From assembly GCF_008692785.1 (NCBI RefSeq), contig NZ_VXJV01000003.1, forward strand, positions 310,001 through 374,000: a stretch of 64,000 bases of DNA, given 5' to 3'. Below are positions 51,330 through 61,597 of the stretch, one piece after another. The position numbers and the translations under genes are program-made. Each line of letters opens with the position of its first letter. The stretch's first letter is position 1. The notes below the pieces were generated by a model that did no database searches, was not told where the DNA came from, and worked only from the letters and a program-made list of their open reading frames with translations. This stretch comes from Salmonella enterica subsp. diarizonae (GTDB taxonomy: Bacteria; Pseudomonadota; Gammaproteobacteria; Enterobacterales; Enterobacteriaceae).

Positions 51330-52109
51330 ATGGCTTTTAAAACCTGGCAAATAGGATTGCATATTCAGCAGCATGAAGCGCTGGCCATCGCCGTTGTTCG
51401 CGGCGCATCAGGCTGGTCCCTGCAACGTTGGTGGCGACTGCCGCTGATGAACGCCTCCACGGCAGAGGGTACGATTCCTGACCCGCAATCGCTGGCTCAC
51501 GTACTGCGGTCCTGGAGCCGCGAGCTACCGCTACGTCACCGTATTCACCTCTCTTTTCCCGCCAATCGGACATTACAACGCGCTTTTCCGCATCCGCCGA
51601 TGCGCCTGCGGGAACGTGAGCAAGTCGCATGGCTTGCACAAACGATGGGGCGTGAGCTGGATATGGAACCAGACTTATTACGTTTCGATTTTCAGGACGA
51701 TGCGCTGAGCCCTGCGTTCAACGTTACCGCCGCACAAAGCAAAGACATTTCAGCGCTGTTAACGCTGGCGCAAACGCTCAATGTGCGTATCGCCGCCGTG
51801 ACGCCCGATGCCTGCGCGTTACAGCGCTTACTGCCGTTTATACCCTCGGGGCGGCAATGTCTGGTCTGGCGCGATGAGAGCCAGTGGCTGTGGGCGACGC
51901 GCTATGCGTGGGGGCGTAAATCGGCGCGAGAGGCGACGACGCTGCATGACCTTGCCGCAACGTTATCCGTCATGCCGGAATATATTTCGTTATGCGCCGA
52001 AGGCGAATTCGACCCCTGGCGCGCCGTTATCGTCCGTCAACCGCCGGTTCCGCCGGACGGTTATCGCTTTGCGATTGCGCTGGGTTTAGCCATGGGGGAG
52101 ATACGCTGA
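51330..52109 (+). CDS. hofM: HofM, PilM-like pilus/DNA-uptake assembly protein
   Basis: HofM is the PilM/ComA counterpart of the cryptic type IV pilus/competence system; E. coli hof genes support use of DNA as nutrient. The 259-residue protein begins MAFKTWQIGLHIQQ, an actin-like PilM N-terminus. I chose the ATG at 51330; an extension to 51285 is unmatched. Its stop shares one base with the hofN ATG, so it heads a tightly packed operon hofMNOPQ. Confidence 0.9.
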   Translation: MAFKTWQIGLHIQQHEALAIAVVRGASGWSLQRWWRLPLMNASTAEGTIPDPQSLAHVLRSWSRELPLRHRIHLSFPANRTLQRAFPHPPMRLREREQVAWLAQTMGRELDMEPDLLRFDFQDDALSPAFNVTAAQSKDISALLTLAQTLNVRIAAVTPDACALQRLLPFIPSGRQCLVWRDESQWLWATRYAWGRKSAREATTLHDLAATLSVMPEYISLCAEGEFDPWRAVIVRQPPVPPDGYRFAIALGLAMGEIR

Positions 52110-52648
52110 TGGCGCATTCTGTCAATTTGCTCCCCTGGCGACGCCAACATTACGTGGCGCGTCTGCGGCTGTGGTGCGTGGTATGGGGCGCGTCCCTGCT
52201 GCTGATAGCAAGCCTCGCGACGATCGCCCGGTTGGCTTTTTGGCAGGAGGGGAGGATTAACGAACTGCTACTGACGGCGGAAAACGGGCGCACGATGGCG
52301 CTTGCGGCGAACATGCCGCAGTTACAGCAGCGTCAGCGGCAGCAACAGGCGCGATTACTACGTCAGGCGCAGCGTGAACTGACGCAAGCCTGGCAATCTA
52401 TCTTGATCGATCTTGCCAACCTGTTGCCGGATCAGGCATGGCTGACAAGCCTCAATTATCAGCAAGAGACGCTAGAGCTGGAAGGGCTGGCGAGAACATT
52501 TGACGCCCTGCTAACGCTTGAGACATCGCTTCGTCATTATGTCAGTTTTCCGCTAAACCGCACGGGCGCCACGCGGCAGGATGCGCAAGGGCGCTGGCAG
52601 TTCCATTATCAGTTAACGAGGAGCGCCGCCCGTGAACGTGCTCTTTGA
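52109..52648 (+). CDS. hofN: HofN, PilN-like inner-membrane protein
   Basis: The 179-residue protein begins with MAHSVNLLPWRR, the short cytosolic PilN-type motif (INLLPWR) that docks on PilM, followed by one membrane segment at about 22-44 and a periplasmic coiled-coil/ferredoxin-like part. The start overlaps hofM by one base and its end overlaps hofO by 17 bases. The role in a working pilus is inferred from the family. Confidence 0.9.
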   Translation: MAHSVNLLPWRRQHYVARLRLWCVVWGASLLLIASLATIARLAFWQEGRINELLLTAENGRTMALAANMPQLQQRQRQQQARLLRQAQRELTQAWQSILIDLANLLPDQAWLTSLNYQQETLELEGLARTFDALLTLETSLRHYVSFPLNRTGATRQDAQGRWQFHYQLTRSAARERAL

Positions 52649-53105
52649 TATCTGGTACGGGATGTCGCGCCGTGGTCGGGTTTTTTGTTGGTGTGCAGGC
52701 GTGCTGTGCCTGACGTTGGCGGTCGCGTTATCTGTGGGCTATCCCGGCTGGAAAACGCTGGATATGCAACATATGCGGTTAAGCCAGCAGCGCGAGGCCG
52801 CCCGGCAACAGTGGCGCAATCTGCGCCGTCTGAGTGTCGCGGTTGAACCACTTTTCGGGCGTACCGTTGAAAATCCGCGTCCTTTTTCGCCGTTAGATTT
52901 CCAGGCGCCTCCCCTGCATTTGCTGCACTGGCAGCCGTCGGCGCAGGGGGGCGAAATGGCGCTGAAAACGTCCTGGGACGCGGTGCCGTCGCTGTTTGTC
53001 CGGTTGGCCGAAAGCGAGATGAGCGTAAGTCGGTTTTCATTGCGTAGGGAGGGGGCGGAATTATTGATGACGCTGCAACTGGAGCGCCTGGCGAATGAAG
53101 GCTAG
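52632..53105 (+). CDS. hofO: HofO, PilO-like inner-membrane protein
   Basis: The 157-residue protein has one N-terminal membrane segment (about 15-36) and a periplasmic part, the PilO plan. It uses a GTG start at 52632, inside the end of hofN. Similarity to E. coli HofO (146 residues) is clearest in the stretches FSPLDFQ, PSAQGGE.ALKT and VSRFSL. It pairs with HofN in the family. Confidence 0.86.
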   Translation: MNVLFDIWYGMSRRGRVFCWCAGVLCLTLAVALSVGYPGWKTLDMQHMRLSQQREAARQQWRNLRRLSVAVEPLFGRTVENPRPFSPLDFQAPPLHLLHWQPSAQGGEMALKTSWDAVPSLFVRLAESEMSVSRFSLRREGAELLMTLQLERLANEG

Positions 53106-53496
53106 CCGCAGTGTATTGCTCTGTTTTTGTTTGCTGACGTTGACGGGAATGCGCGATCCCTTTCGCCCGCCGGAGGACCGCTGCCGGATAGCGGAACTCT
53201 CGCAGTGGCGGTATCAGGGCGCGGTGCGTAAAGGCGAGCGATGGATCGGCATTCTTAAAGACAGTCAGCAAAAATGGCGGCGAGTGGAAGAGGGGCAGAA
53301 GCTGGAAAACGGCTGGACGATTGTCCGCCTGACGGCGCAAACCTTAACGTTAACGACCGGTAAAAATTGTGCGCCGCCGCAGTGGCGGTGGCTACGTCAG
53401 GGAGCGGACAATGAAGCGATGGATAGCCATAATACTGATAGTCTTGATGCCCGCCGCGCAGGCGGGAAAAGCGGCGAAAGTGACGCTGGTGGTTGA
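53095..53496 (+). CDS. hofP: HofP, PilP-like protein
   Basis: The 133-residue protein has a hydrophobic start and the conserved LTGMRDPFRPPEDRCR segment near 17-32, the PilP-type proline-rich motif that links inner-membrane PilNO to the secretin. It overlaps hofO by 11 bases and hofQ by 86 bases. The last ~28 residues, encoded in the hofQ overlap, are hydrophilic and low in complexity. Confidence 0.86.
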   Translation: MKASRSVLLCFCLLTLTGMRDPFRPPEDRCRIAELSQWRYQGAVRKGERWIGILKDSQQKWRRVEEGQKLENGWTIVRLTAQTLTLTTGKNCAPPQWRWLRQGADNEAMDSHNTDSLDARRAGGKSGESDAGG

Positions 53497-54649
53497 CGAC
53501 GTCCCTGTGGTGCAGGTTTTGCAGGCCTTAGCTGAACAGGAACGGCAGAACCTGGTGGCGTCGCCGGACGTCAGCGGCACGTTATCGCTGCATCTGACGA
53601 ATGTGCCGTGGAAACAGGCGCTACAGACGGTGGTCGATAGCGCGGGGCTGGTGCTGCGTCAGGAAGGGAATATTCTCTATGTGCATTCGCAGACCTGGCA
53701 GAAAGAACACAGCGCGCGCCAGGAGGCCGAGCGATTAAGGCTTCAGGCTAATTTACCACTGGAAAACCGCAGCATTAGCCTGCAATACGCCGATGCCGCC
53801 GAAATGTCGAAAGCGGGCGAGAAACTCCTGAGCGCGAAGGGAACCATCACGGTAGATAAGCGCACCAACCGTCTGCTGTTGCACGATAACCGCGCGGCCC
53901 TGGCGGAGCTGGAAAAATGGGTATCGCAAATGGATCTGCCGGTGGCGCAGGTGGAGCTGGCGGCGCATATCGTCACCATTAACGAAAAGAGTCTCCGGGA
54001 GCTGGGCGTAAAGTGGACGCTGGCTGATGCCCAGCAAGCGGGAGCGGTGGGCGACGTGACGACGCTTTCCAGTGATTTATCCGTCGCCGCCGCCACCTCA
54101 CGCGTAGGATTTAACATCGGGCGCATTAACGGACGCCTGTTGGATTTGGAACTGTCAGCGCTGGAACAGAAGCAGCAGTTGGATATTATCGCCAGCCCCC
54201 GGCTGCTGGCTTCGCATCTGCAGCCGGCCAGTATTAAGCAAGGCAGCGAAATTCCTTATCAGGTCTCCAGCGGCGAAAGTGGCGCGACATCCGTTGAATT
54301 TAAAGAAGCGGTGCTGGGAATGGAGGTGACGCCCACCGTTTTGCAAAAAGGACGCATCCGCCTGAAGTTGCATATCAGCCAGAATGTTCCCGGTCAGGTA
54401 CTACAACAGGCCGACGGCGAAGTGCTGGCGATAGATAAACAGGAAATTGAAACGCTGGTAGAGGTAAAAAGCGGCGAGACGCTGGCGCTGGGCGGTATTT
54501 TTTCGCGAAAAAATAAATCGGGTAGCGATAGCGTGCCGCTGTTGGGGGATATCCCCTGGTTTGGTCAGCTCTTCCGCCATGACGGCAAAGAGGACGAGCG
54601 ACGCGAATTAGTGGTGTTTATCACCCCCAGACTGGTTGCGGCAGAATAA
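53411..54649 (+). CDS. hofQ: HofQ, PilQ/ComE-like secretin
   Basis: HofQ is an outer-membrane secretin-type pore thought to admit DNA or pass a pilus. The 412-residue protein has a signal peptide (MKRWIAIILIVLMPAAQA), STN and N-domains and a C-terminal secretin domain (VEVKSGETLALGGIF, LLGDIPWFGQLF). It is shorter than pilus PilQ proteins and lacks their AMIN domains, as in E. coli HofQ. I chose the ATG at 53411 because it starts the signal peptide. It ends the hof operon. Confidence 0.93.
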   Translation: MKRWIAIILIVLMPAAQAGKAAKVTLVVDDVPVVQVLQALAEQERQNLVASPDVSGTLSLHLTNVPWKQALQTVVDSAGLVLRQEGNILYVHSQTWQKEHSARQEAERLRLQANLPLENRSISLQYADAAEMSKAGEKLLSAKGTITVDKRTNRLLLHDNRAALAELEKWVSQMDLPVAQVELAAHIVTINEKSLRELGVKWTLADAQQAGAVGDVTTLSSDLSVAAATSRVGFNIGRINGRLLDLELSALEQKQQLDIIASPRLLASHLQPASIKQGSEIPYQVSSGESGATSVEFKEAVLGMEVTPTVLQKGRIRLKLHISQNVPGQVLQQADGEVLAIDKQEIETLVEVKSGETLALGGIFSRKNKSGSDSVPLLGDIPWFGQLFRHDGKEDERRELVVFITPRLVAAE

Positions 54650-54736
54650 TTTATGCATAAAAAAGCGCTGTTTTTGTACTGAACGCGTCTCAGGGATTTG
54701 ACGTGCGGATGTATTTAGCATACAAGGAGTACCGAT

Positions 54737-54835
54737 TTGAGAGTCGTGCTTTTCGTTGCTTACGCATTGATAAATGCGCTTTGCCTTGCCGAAGGTGTGC
54801 ATAAGACCGATGATAAACGGCTGAATGTCCGCTGA
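54737..54835 (+). CDS. Candidate small hydrophobic protein ahead of aroK (32 aa)
   Basis: A 32-codon frame starts with TTG at 54737, seven bases after AGGAG in TACAAGGAGT (54721-54730). The product begins MRVVLFVAYALINALCLA, a hydrophobic stretch like a signal peptide or single membrane segment, and ends in a charged tail EGVHKTDDKRLNVR. I do not recognise it. It could be a small membrane protein or a leader peptide for aroK. The TTG start lowers confidence; the SD match raises it. Confidence 0.4.
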   Translation: MRVVLFVAYALINALCLAEGVHKTDDKRLNVR

Positions 54836-54889
54836 TGCAGACTTATTGGTTCTGCGGATTGCACACAATTGTTTGAAAGTAGAGCAATT

Positions 54890-54927
54890 TGTAGGCCGGA
54901 TATGTTGTTCTGGCCGCCGTCCGGCAA
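54890..54927. repeat. REP-like palindrome in the aroK leader
   Basis: GTAGGCCGGATATG... and CCGCCGTCCGGCAA are the arms of a REP-like palindrome between the candidate small ORF and aroK. Confidence 0.6.
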
Positions 54928-55113
54928 CGCTAACTCGGGTTTTGCAACAATCAGGCTTGGTGATTTATTCAGTTGCCAAACCCGCTTGAGTATTGAGATA
55001 ATTTTCAGTCTGACTCTCGCAATATCTTATGAGGTTTCAGTTCATGTCCTGCTGCGCTGGGTGTCTGTGAAGCGGGTTTACCATTAACGAATAGTCTTAG
55101 TAGTACCGAAAAA
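54928..55113 (+). other. aroK upstream leader
   Basis: This stretch leads into aroK. A 10-bp perfect inverted repeat, AAACCCGCTT (54978-54987) and AAGCGGGTTT (55070-55079), spans 102 bp and ends 34 bp before the aroK ATG. No standard SD is close to that ATG. I see no riboswitch I recognise. Confidence 0.4.
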
Positions 55114-55635
55114 ATGGCAGAGAAACGCAATATCTTTCTGGTTGGGCCTATGGGTGCCGGAAAAAGCACTATTGGGCGCCAGTTAGCTCAACAACTCAAT
55201 ATGGAATTTTATGATTCTGATCAAGAGATTGAGAAACGAACCGGAGCTGATGTGGGCTGGGTCTTCGATGTTGAAGGTGAAGACGGCTTCCGTAATCGTG
55301 AAGAAAAAGTTATCAACGAATTGACGGAAAAACAGGGTATTGTGCTGGCAACCGGCGGTGGCTCTGTAAAATCGCGTGAAACGCGTAACCGTCTTTCCGC
55401 GCGTGGCGTCGTGGTTTACCTTGAAACGACCATCGAAAAACAACTGGCGCGCACGCAGCGTGATAAAAAACGCCCGCTGTTGCAGGTTGAAGCGCCGCCT
55501 CGCGAAGTTCTGGAAGCGCTGGCCAACGAACGCAATCCTCTGTACGAAGAGATTGCCGACGTCACCATTCGCACCGACGATCAAAGCGCTAAGGTTGTGG
55601 CAAACCAGATTATTCATATGCTGGAAAGCAACTAA
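55114..55635 (+). CDS. aroK: Shikimate kinase I (AroK)
   Basis: AroK phosphorylates shikimate with ATP in the pathway to aromatic amino acids. The 173-residue protein has Walker [10 protein letters not shown] (11-19), the shikimate-binding Asp in YDSDQEIE and GGG in ATGGGSV. aroB follows after 56 bp. Confidence 0.98.
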   Translation: MAEKRNIFLVGPMGAGKSTIGRQLAQQLNMEFYDSDQEIEKRTGADVGWVFDVEGEDGFRNREEKVINELTEKQGIVLATGGGSVKSRETRNRLSARGVVVYLETTIEKQLARTQRDKKRPLLQVEAPPREVLEALANERNPLYEEIADVTIRTDDQSAKVVANQIIHMLESN

Positions 55636-55691
55636 TTCAAGCAGAATACTCTGGGTAAGCGGGTACAAGTAACTAAGGTGGATGTCGCGTC

Positions 55692-56780
55692 ATGGAGAGG
55701 ATTACAGTCACTCTCGGGGAACGTAGTTACCCGATCACCATCGCGGCTGGTTTGTTTAACGAACCAGCTTCATTCTTGCCGCTGAAATCAGGCGATCAGG
55801 TCATGTTAGTGACCAACGAAACCCTGGCGCCGCTTTATCTGGACAAGGTTCGCGGCGCACTCGAACGGGCGGGCGTTAACGTAGACAGCGTGATTCTTCC
55901 TGACGGCGAGCAGTATAAAAGCCTGACGGTGCTGGATACGGTGTTTACGGCGTTACTGAAAAAACCGCATGGTCGTGATACCACGCTGGTCGCACTGGGC
56001 GGCGGCGTGATTGGCGATCTCACCGGTTTTGCGGCGGCCAGTTACCAGCGAGGCGTTCGTTTCATCCAGGTACCAACCACCCTACTGTCGCAGGTTGATT
56101 CCTCCGTGGGCGGGAAAACCGCCGTCAACCATCCCCTTGGCAAAAACATGATTGGGGCGTTTTACCAACCCGCTACTGTGGTCGTCGATCTTGATTGCCT
56201 GAAAACGCTTCCTGCACGCGAACTGGCATCGGGGCTGGCAGAGGTGATCAAATACGGCATCATACTCGACGCGGACTTCTTTACCTGGCTTGAGGGTAAT
56301 CTGGATGCGCTATTGCGTCTGGATGGCCCGGCGATGGCGTACTGTATTCGTCGTTGTTGTGAGCTGAAGGCGGAAGTTGTTGCCGCCGACGAGCGTGAAG
56401 CGGGCTTACGTGCTTTACTGAATCTTGGACATACCTTTGGCCACGCCATTGAAGCGGAAATGGGATATGGCAATTGGTTACATGGCGAAGCCGTTGCCGC
56501 AGGTATGGTGATGGCTGCGCGCACGTCCGAGCGTCTGGGACAGTTTAGTTCTGCTGATACGCAGCGCATCATCGCTCTGCTCGAACGGGCCGGGTTGCCT
56601 GTCAACGGCCCTCGCGAGATGTCCGCGCAGGCCTATTTGCCGCACATGCTGCGAGATAAAAAAGTGTTGGCGGGGGAGCTGCGTTTAGTGCTTCCGCTGG
56701 CCATAGGGAAAAGTGAAGTACGCGGCGGAGTGTCGCATGAAGTCGTTCTTAGCGCGATTGCTGACTGTCAGCAGGCGTAA
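55692..56780 (+). CDS. aroB: 3-dehydroquinate synthase AroB
   Basis: AroB converts DAHP to 3-dehydroquinate using NAD+ and a divalent metal. The 362-residue protein has the NAD-binding [14 protein letters not shown] segment, [15 protein letters not shown], and metal-binding His residues in GHTFGHAIE and LHGEAV. It is second after aroK and 97 bp before damX. Confidence 0.98.
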   Translation: MERITVTLGERSYPITIAAGLFNEPASFLPLKSGDQVMLVTNETLAPLYLDKVRGALERAGVNVDSVILPDGEQYKSLTVLDTVFTALLKKPHGRDTTLVALGGGVIGDLTGFAAASYQRGVRFIQVPTTLLSQVDSSVGGKTAVNHPLGKNMIGAFYQPATVVVDLDCLKTLPARELASGLAEVIKYGIILDADFFTWLEGNLDALLRLDGPAMAYCIRRCCELKAEVVAADEREAGLRALLNLGHTFGHAIEAEMGYGNWLHGEAVAAGMVMAARTSERLGQFSSADTQRIIALLERAGLPVNGPREMSAQAYLPHMLRDKKVLAGELRLVLPLAIGKSEVRGGVSHEVVLSAIADCQQA

Positions 56781-56877
56781 CAACAAGAAAGGTCAGACTG
56801 ATATTGCGTAGATGTCAGTTTTTTAGCTTCAGGTTATGTGCAATGTCGTAAGCATTAACCTTTGAGTGGGGTGTTAA

Positions 56878-58128
56878 ATGGATGAATTCAAACCAGAAGA
56901 CGAGCTGAAACCCGATCCCAGCGATCGTCGTACTGGTCGTTCTCGTCAATCTTCAGAACGCGATAATGAGCCGCAGATCAACTTTGATGACGTTGATCTG
57001 GATGCTGACGATCGCCGTCCGACGCGTGTGCGTAGAGCGCGTAGTGAAGAACCTGAAGTCGAAGAAGAGTACGAATCCGATGAAGACGATACGGTGGATG
57101 AGGAGCGTGTAGAACGCCGTCCACGTAAGCGTAAAAAAGCGGCCCATAAGCCAGCCTCTCGTCAGTACATGATGATGGGCGTTGGCGTACTGGTGCTGCT
57201 ACTGTTGATTATCGGTATCGGTTCCGCGCTGAAAGCCCCCTCAACGTCTTCCAGCGAGCCGTCGGCTTCTGGCGAAAAGAGTATCGATCTTTCCGGTAAC
57301 GCCGCCGATCAGGCTAATGCAACCCAGCCTGCGCCGGGTACCACCTCCGCAGAGCAAACGGCGGGCAATACGTCGCAGGATATTTCGTTGCCGCCGATTT
57401 CTTCAACGCCGACGCAGGGACCGTCGCCCGTGGTCGCTGACGGTCAGCAGCGCGTGGAAGTGCAGGGCGATCTGAATAATGCGCTGACGCAGAATCCTGA
57501 GCAGATGAACAACGTTGCGGTGAACTCTACGTTGCCGACAGAGCCTGCAACCGTCGCGCCAGTTCGCAATGGTAGCGCGTCGCGTCAGGCGGCAGTTAGC
57601 GAACCTGCCGAACGTCATACCTCGCGTCCGGAACGTAAACAGGCCGTCATTGAACCTAAGAAACCGCAAACAACGGCGAAAACCACGACCGCGGAACCGA
57701 AGAAACCGGTCGCGCCAGTGAAACGCACGGAACCGGCAGCGCCAGCCGCGACGCCGAAAGCGACGGCAAGCGCCGCGCCGGTACAAACCGCGAAGCCAGC
57801 GCAAGCCTCGACGACGCCTGTCGCAGGCGGCGGGAAAAGCGCCGGCAACGTTGGCGCGTTAAAGAGCGCGCCATCCAGCCACTACACGTTGCAGCTCAGT
57901 AGTTCTTCAAATTACGACAACCTGAATCGTTGGGCGAAGAAAGAGAACCTGAAAAATTATGTGGTATACGAGACGACGCGTAATGGACAACCGTGGTATG
58001 TGCTGGTAACCGGAGTGTATGCTTCGAAAGAAGATGCTAAACGCGCAGTGTCCACGCTGCCTGCTGATGTGCAGGCGAAAAATCCGTGGGCAAAACCGTT
58101 GCATCAGGTTCAGGCCGATCTGAAATAA
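56878..58128 (+). CDS. damX: DamX, SPOR-domain cell division protein
   Basis: DamX localises to the septal ring by binding denuded glycan and affects division and bile resistance in Salmonella. The 416-residue protein has an acidic cytosolic N-terminus, one membrane segment at about 97-118, a long Pro/Ala/Thr/Lys-rich periplasmic linker and a C-terminal SPOR domain ([18 protein letters not shown]... near 340-412). The low-complexity linker is about 12 residues shorter than in E. coli (428 total). Confidence 0.96.
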   Translation: MDEFKPEDELKPDPSDRRTGRSRQSSERDNEPQINFDDVDLDADDRRPTRVRRARSEEPEVEEEYESDEDDTVDEERVERRPRKRKKAAHKPASRQYMMMGVGVLVLLLLIIGIGSALKAPSTSSSEPSASGEKSIDLSGNAADQANATQPAPGTTSAEQTAGNTSQDISLPPISSTPTQGPSPVVADGQQRVEVQGDLNNALTQNPEQMNNVAVNSTLPTEPATVAPVRNGSASRQAAVSEPAERHTSRPERKQAVIEPKKPQTTAKTTTAEPKKPVAPVKRTEPAAPAATPKATASAAPVQTAKPAQASTTPVAGGGKSAGNVGALKSAPSSHYTLQLSSSSNYDNLNRWAKKENLKNYVVYETTRNGQPWYVLVTGVYASKEDAKRAVSTLPADVQAKNPWAKPLHQVQADLK

Positions 58129-58197
58129 TCCAGGCTGTGTCCTGCAATTGCCTGTGAGTGTCGCTGACAGCTATTTTTGTTCAGGACAGGCGCGAGG

Positions 58198-58224
58198 GGC
58201 GCATTTGCTACCGCCAAATGCGCC
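58198..58224 (+). repeat. Perfect 10-bp hairpin between damX and dam
   Basis: GGCGCATTTG (58198-58207) pairs perfectly with CAAATGCGCC (58215-58224) around a seven-base loop. It is enclosed by GGCTGTG (58133-58139) and CACAGCC (58239-58245). No T-run follows, so it is not a classical terminator. Confidence 0.6.
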
Positions 58225-58308
58225 GTAAAGCAACGCGGCACAGCCTAAAGCGCAGGATGCTGTCGGAGCTTTCTCCACAGCCGGAGAAGGTGTAATTAGT
58301 TAGTCAGC

Positions 58309-59145
58309 ATGAAAAAAAATCGCGCTTTTTTGAAGTGGGCAGGGGGAAAATACCCTCTGCTTGATGATATCAAACGACATTTGCCAAAAGGCGAGTGCCT
58401 GGTCGAACCTTTTGTGGGTGCCGGATCGGTGTTTCTTAACACCGACTTTTCTCGTTATATCCTCGCCGATATCAACAGCGACCTTATTAGCCTCTATAAC
58501 ATCGTGAAGTTACGTACCGACGAGTACGTACAGGCTTCGCGCGAGCTGTTTATGCCTGAAACTAACCAGGCTGAGGTCTATTACCAACTCCGTGAGGAGT
58601 TCAACACCTGCCAGGACCCCTTTCGTCGGGCGGTACTGTTTTTATATCTGAATCGCTACGGTTATAACGGACTCTGTCGCTATAACTTACGCGGGGAATT
58701 TAATGTACCGTTTGGTCGTTATAAAAGACCTTACTTCCCGGAAGCGGAGTTGTACCACTTTGCAGAAAAGGCGCAGAATGCGTTCTTTTACTGTGAGTCA
58801 TACGCAGACAGTATGGCGCGTGCGGACAAGTCGTCGGTGGTCTATTGCGATCCGCCTTATGCGCCGTTGTCCGCCACGGCTAACTTCACAGCGTATCACA
58901 CCAATAGTTTTAGCCTGACGCAACAAGCGCATCTGGCGGAAATCGCTGAGAATCTGGTCAGTAACCGGATACCGGTGCTCATTTCCAACCATGATACGGC
59001 GCTCACGCGCGAGTGGTATCAACTCGCAAAATTGCATGTCGTCAAAGTTAGACGCAGTATAAGCAGCAACGGCGGCACACGTAAAAAGGTGGACGAACTG
59101 CTGGCTCTGTACCAACCAGGAGTCGCAGCGCCTGCAAGAAAATAA
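58309..59145 (+). CDS. dam: DNA adenine methylase Dam
   Basis: Dam methylates adenine in GATC, guiding mismatch repair, replication timing and gene control, including Salmonella virulence genes. The 278-residue protein has the SAM-binding FVGAGSVF (35-42) and catalytic DPPY (181-184). The ATG at 58309 has only a poor SD, in keeping with low Dam levels. rpe starts 17 bp downstream. Confidence 0.98.
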   Translation: MKKNRAFLKWAGGKYPLLDDIKRHLPKGECLVEPFVGAGSVFLNTDFSRYILADINSDLISLYNIVKLRTDEYVQASRELFMPETNQAEVYYQLREEFNTCQDPFRRAVLFLYLNRYGYNGLCRYNLRGEFNVPFGRYKRPYFPEAELYHFAEKAQNAFFYCESYADSMARADKSSVVYCDPPYAPLSATANFTAYHTNSFSLTQQAHLAEIAENLVSNRIPVLISNHDTALTREWYQLAKLHVVKVRRSISSNGGTRKKVDELLALYQPGVAAPARK

Positions 59146-59162
59146 TTCTCAAGGAGAAGCGG

Positions 59163-59840
59163 ATGAAACAGTATTTGATTGCCCCCTCAATTCTGTCGGC
59201 TGATTTTGCTCGCCTGGGTGAAGACACCGCAAAAGCGCTGGCTGCCGGTGCTGATGTTGTACACTTTGACGTCATGGATAACCACTATGTGCCGAACTTG
59301 ACTATCGGCCCGATGGTGCTGAAATCCCTGCGTCAATATGGTATTACCGCGCCTATTGATGTCCACCTGATGGTCAAGCCGGTCGACCGTATCGTACCCG
59401 ATTTTGCCGCCGCTGGCGCGAGCATCATTACTTTTCACCCGGAAGCCTCCGAACATGTTGACCGCACGCTACAGCTGATCAAAGAACACGGCTGTAAAGC
59501 GGGGCTGGTATTCAACCCGGCAACGTCGCTCAGTTATCTCGATTACGTAATGGACAAACTGGATGTGATCCTGCTGATGTCTGTGAATCCTGGCTTCGGC
59601 GGTCAGTCTTTTATTCCGCAGACGCTGGATAAGCTGCGCGAAGTGCGTCGCCGGATTGATGCGTCTGGCTACGACATTCGTCTGGAAGTGGACGGCGGCG
59701 TGAAGGTGAACAATATCGGCGAGATCGCAGCAGCAGGTGCGGACATGTTTGTTGCGGGGTCGGCGATTTTCGATAAGCCCGATTACAAAAAAGTGATTGA
59801 TGAAATGCGCAGTGAGCTGGCAAAGGTAAGTCATGGATAA
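59163..59840 (+). CDS. rpe: Ribulose-phosphate 3-epimerase Rpe
   Basis: Rpe interconverts ribulose 5-phosphate and xylulose 5-phosphate in the pentose phosphate pathway. The 225-residue TIM barrel has metal ligands in FDVMDNH and DVHLMV, and the catalytic Asp in EVDGGV. A clear AAGGAG precedes the ATG. It overlaps gph by eight bases. Confidence 0.98.
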   Translation: MKQYLIAPSILSADFARLGEDTAKALAAGADVVHFDVMDNHYVPNLTIGPMVLKSLRQYGITAPIDVHLMVKPVDRIVPDFAAAGASIITFHPEASEHVDRTLQLIKEHGCKAGLVFNPATSLSYLDYVMDKLDVILLMSVNPGFGGQSFIPQTLDKLREVRRRIDASGYDIRLEVDGGVKVNNIGEIAAAGADMFVAGSAIFDKPDYKKVIDEMRSELAKVSHG

Positions 59841-60591
59841 GTTGCAGAATATTCGGGGCGTCGCCTTTGATCTTGACGGTACGCTGGTAGATAGCGCGCC
59901 GGGGCTTGCCGCGGCGGTGGACATGGCGCTGTATGCGCTGGAACTGCCGGTCGCGGGCGAGGAGCGCGTGATTACCTGGATTGGTAACGGCGCAGATGTA
60001 TTGATGGAGCGCGCGTTGGCCTGGGCTCGCGAGGAACGTGCCGCGCTGCGTAAGACGATGGGTAAACCGCCCGTTGATGAAGATATTCCTGCCGAGGAAC
60101 AGGTACGCATTCTGCGTAAACTGTTCGACAGGTATTATGGCGAAGTGGCGGAAGAGGGCACCTTTTTATTTCCGCATGTCGCCGACACGCTGGGCGCGCT
60201 GCACGCCAGCGGATTGTCATTAGGTCTGGTGACGAATAAGCCGACGCCGTTCGTCGCGCCGTTGCTGGAATCGCTTGATATCGCCAAATACTTTAGTGTG
60301 GTTATCGGCGGCGATGATGTGCAAAATAAGAAGCCGCATCCGGAGCCGCTGTTGCTGGTGGCAAGCCGGCTGGGCATGATGCCGGAGCAGATGCTTTTTG
60401 TCGGCGATTCGCGTAATGATATTCAGGCTGCAAAAGCGGCGGGCTGCCCTTCGGTTGGCCTGACATACGGCTACAATTATGGCGAAGCGATCGCTCTTAG
60501 CGAGCCGGACGTCATTTATGACAGTTTTAACGATCTTTTGCCCGCACTTGGGCTTCCGCATAGCGATAACCAGGAAATAAAAAATGACTAA
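59833..60591 (+). CDS. gph: Phosphoglycolate phosphatase Gph
   Basis: Gph removes phosphate from 2-phosphoglycolate, which forms during repair of oxidised DNA ends. The 252-residue HAD protein has motif [11 protein letters not shown] (Asp13, Asp15), motif [10 protein letters not shown] and motif [13 protein letters not shown]. It overlaps rpe and trpS by eight bases at each end. Confidence 0.98.
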   Translation: MDKLQNIRGVAFDLDGTLVDSAPGLAAAVDMALYALELPVAGEERVITWIGNGADVLMERALAWAREERAALRKTMGKPPVDEDIPAEEQVRILRKLFDRYYGEVAEEGTFLFPHVADTLGALHASGLSLGLVTNKPTPFVAPLLESLDIAKYFSVVIGGDDVQNKKPHPEPLLLVASRLGMMPEQMLFVGDSRNDIQAAKAAGCPSVGLTYGYNYGEAIALSEPDVIYDSFNDLLPALGLPHSDNQEIKND

Positions 60592-61588
60592 GCCCATCGT
60601 TTTTAGTGGCGCACAGCCCTCAGGTGAATTGACCATTGGCAACTATATGGGGGCATTGCGTCAGTGGGTAAACATGCAGGATGACTATCATTGCATCTAC
60701 TGCATCGTAGACCAACATGCTATTACCGTGCGTCAGGACGCGCAGCAGCTACGTAAAGCGACGCTGGATACGCTGGCGCTGTACCTGGCATGTGGTATTG
60801 ATCCTGAAAAGAGCACTATTTTCGTTCAGTCCCATGTGCCGGAACACGCGCAGCTTGGCTGGGCGCTGAACTGCTATACCTATTTCGGCGAGCTGAGTCG
60901 TATGACGCAGTTTAAAGATAAATCTGCGCGCTATGCGGAAAACATTAATGCCGGTCTGTTTGATTACCCGGTGCTGATGGCCGCTGACATTCTGCTGTAC
61001 CAAACCAATCTGGTGCCGGTAGGCGAAGATCAGAAGCAGCATCTGGAGCTGAGTCGCGATATCGCCCAGCGTTTTAATGCGCTGTATGGCGATATTTTCA
61101 AAGTACCGGAACCGTTTATTCCGAAATCCGGCGCGCGCGTGATGTCGCTGCTGGAGCCGACGAAGAAAATGTCCAAATCGGACGATAACCGTAATAACGT
61201 GATCGGTCTGCTGGAAGATCCGAAATCGGTAGTGAAGAAAATCAAACGTGCGGTCACTGACTCCGACGAGCCGCCGGTAGTACGTTATGATGTGAAAGAG
61301 AAAGCGGGTGTCTCTAACCTGCTGGATATTCTTTCCGCCGTGACCGGTCAGAGCATTCCTGAACTGGAAAAACAGTTTGAAGGTAAAATGTATGGTCATT
61401 TGAAAGGCGAAGTGGCGGAGGCGGTTTCCGGAATGCTGTCTGAGTTGCAGGAGCGCTATCACCGTTTCCGCAACGACGAAGTGTTCTTGCAGAAGGTGAT
61501 GAAAGACGGGGCGGAAAAAGCCAGCGCGCGTGCGGCCGAAACGCTAAAAGCGGTTTACGAAGCCATTGGCTTTGTGGCGAAACCGTAA
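60584..61588 (+). CDS. trpS: Tryptophanyl-tRNA synthetase TrpS
   Basis: TrpS charges tRNA-Trp. The 334-residue class Ic enzyme has the HIGH-like TIGNYMGAL (near 17-25) and KMSKS (near 195) motifs. It overlaps gph by eight bases and ends the aroK-trpS series, followed by a REP pair and terminator. Confidence 0.98.
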   Translation: MTKPIVFSGAQPSGELTIGNYMGALRQWVNMQDDYHCIYCIVDQHAITVRQDAQQLRKATLDTLALYLACGIDPEKSTIFVQSHVPEHAQLGWALNCYTYFGELSRMTQFKDKSARYAENINAGLFDYPVLMAADILLYQTNLVPVGEDQKQHLELSRDIAQRFNALYGDIFKVPEPFIPKSGARVMSLLEPTKKMSKSDDNRNNVIGLLEDPKSVVKKIKRAVTDSDEPPVVRYDVKEKAGVSNLLDILSAVTGQSIPELEKQFEGKMYGHLKGEVAEAVSGMLSELQERYHRFRNDEVFLQKVMKDGAEKASARAAETLKAVYEAIGFVAKP

Positions 61589-61597
61589 CGGTTATTG

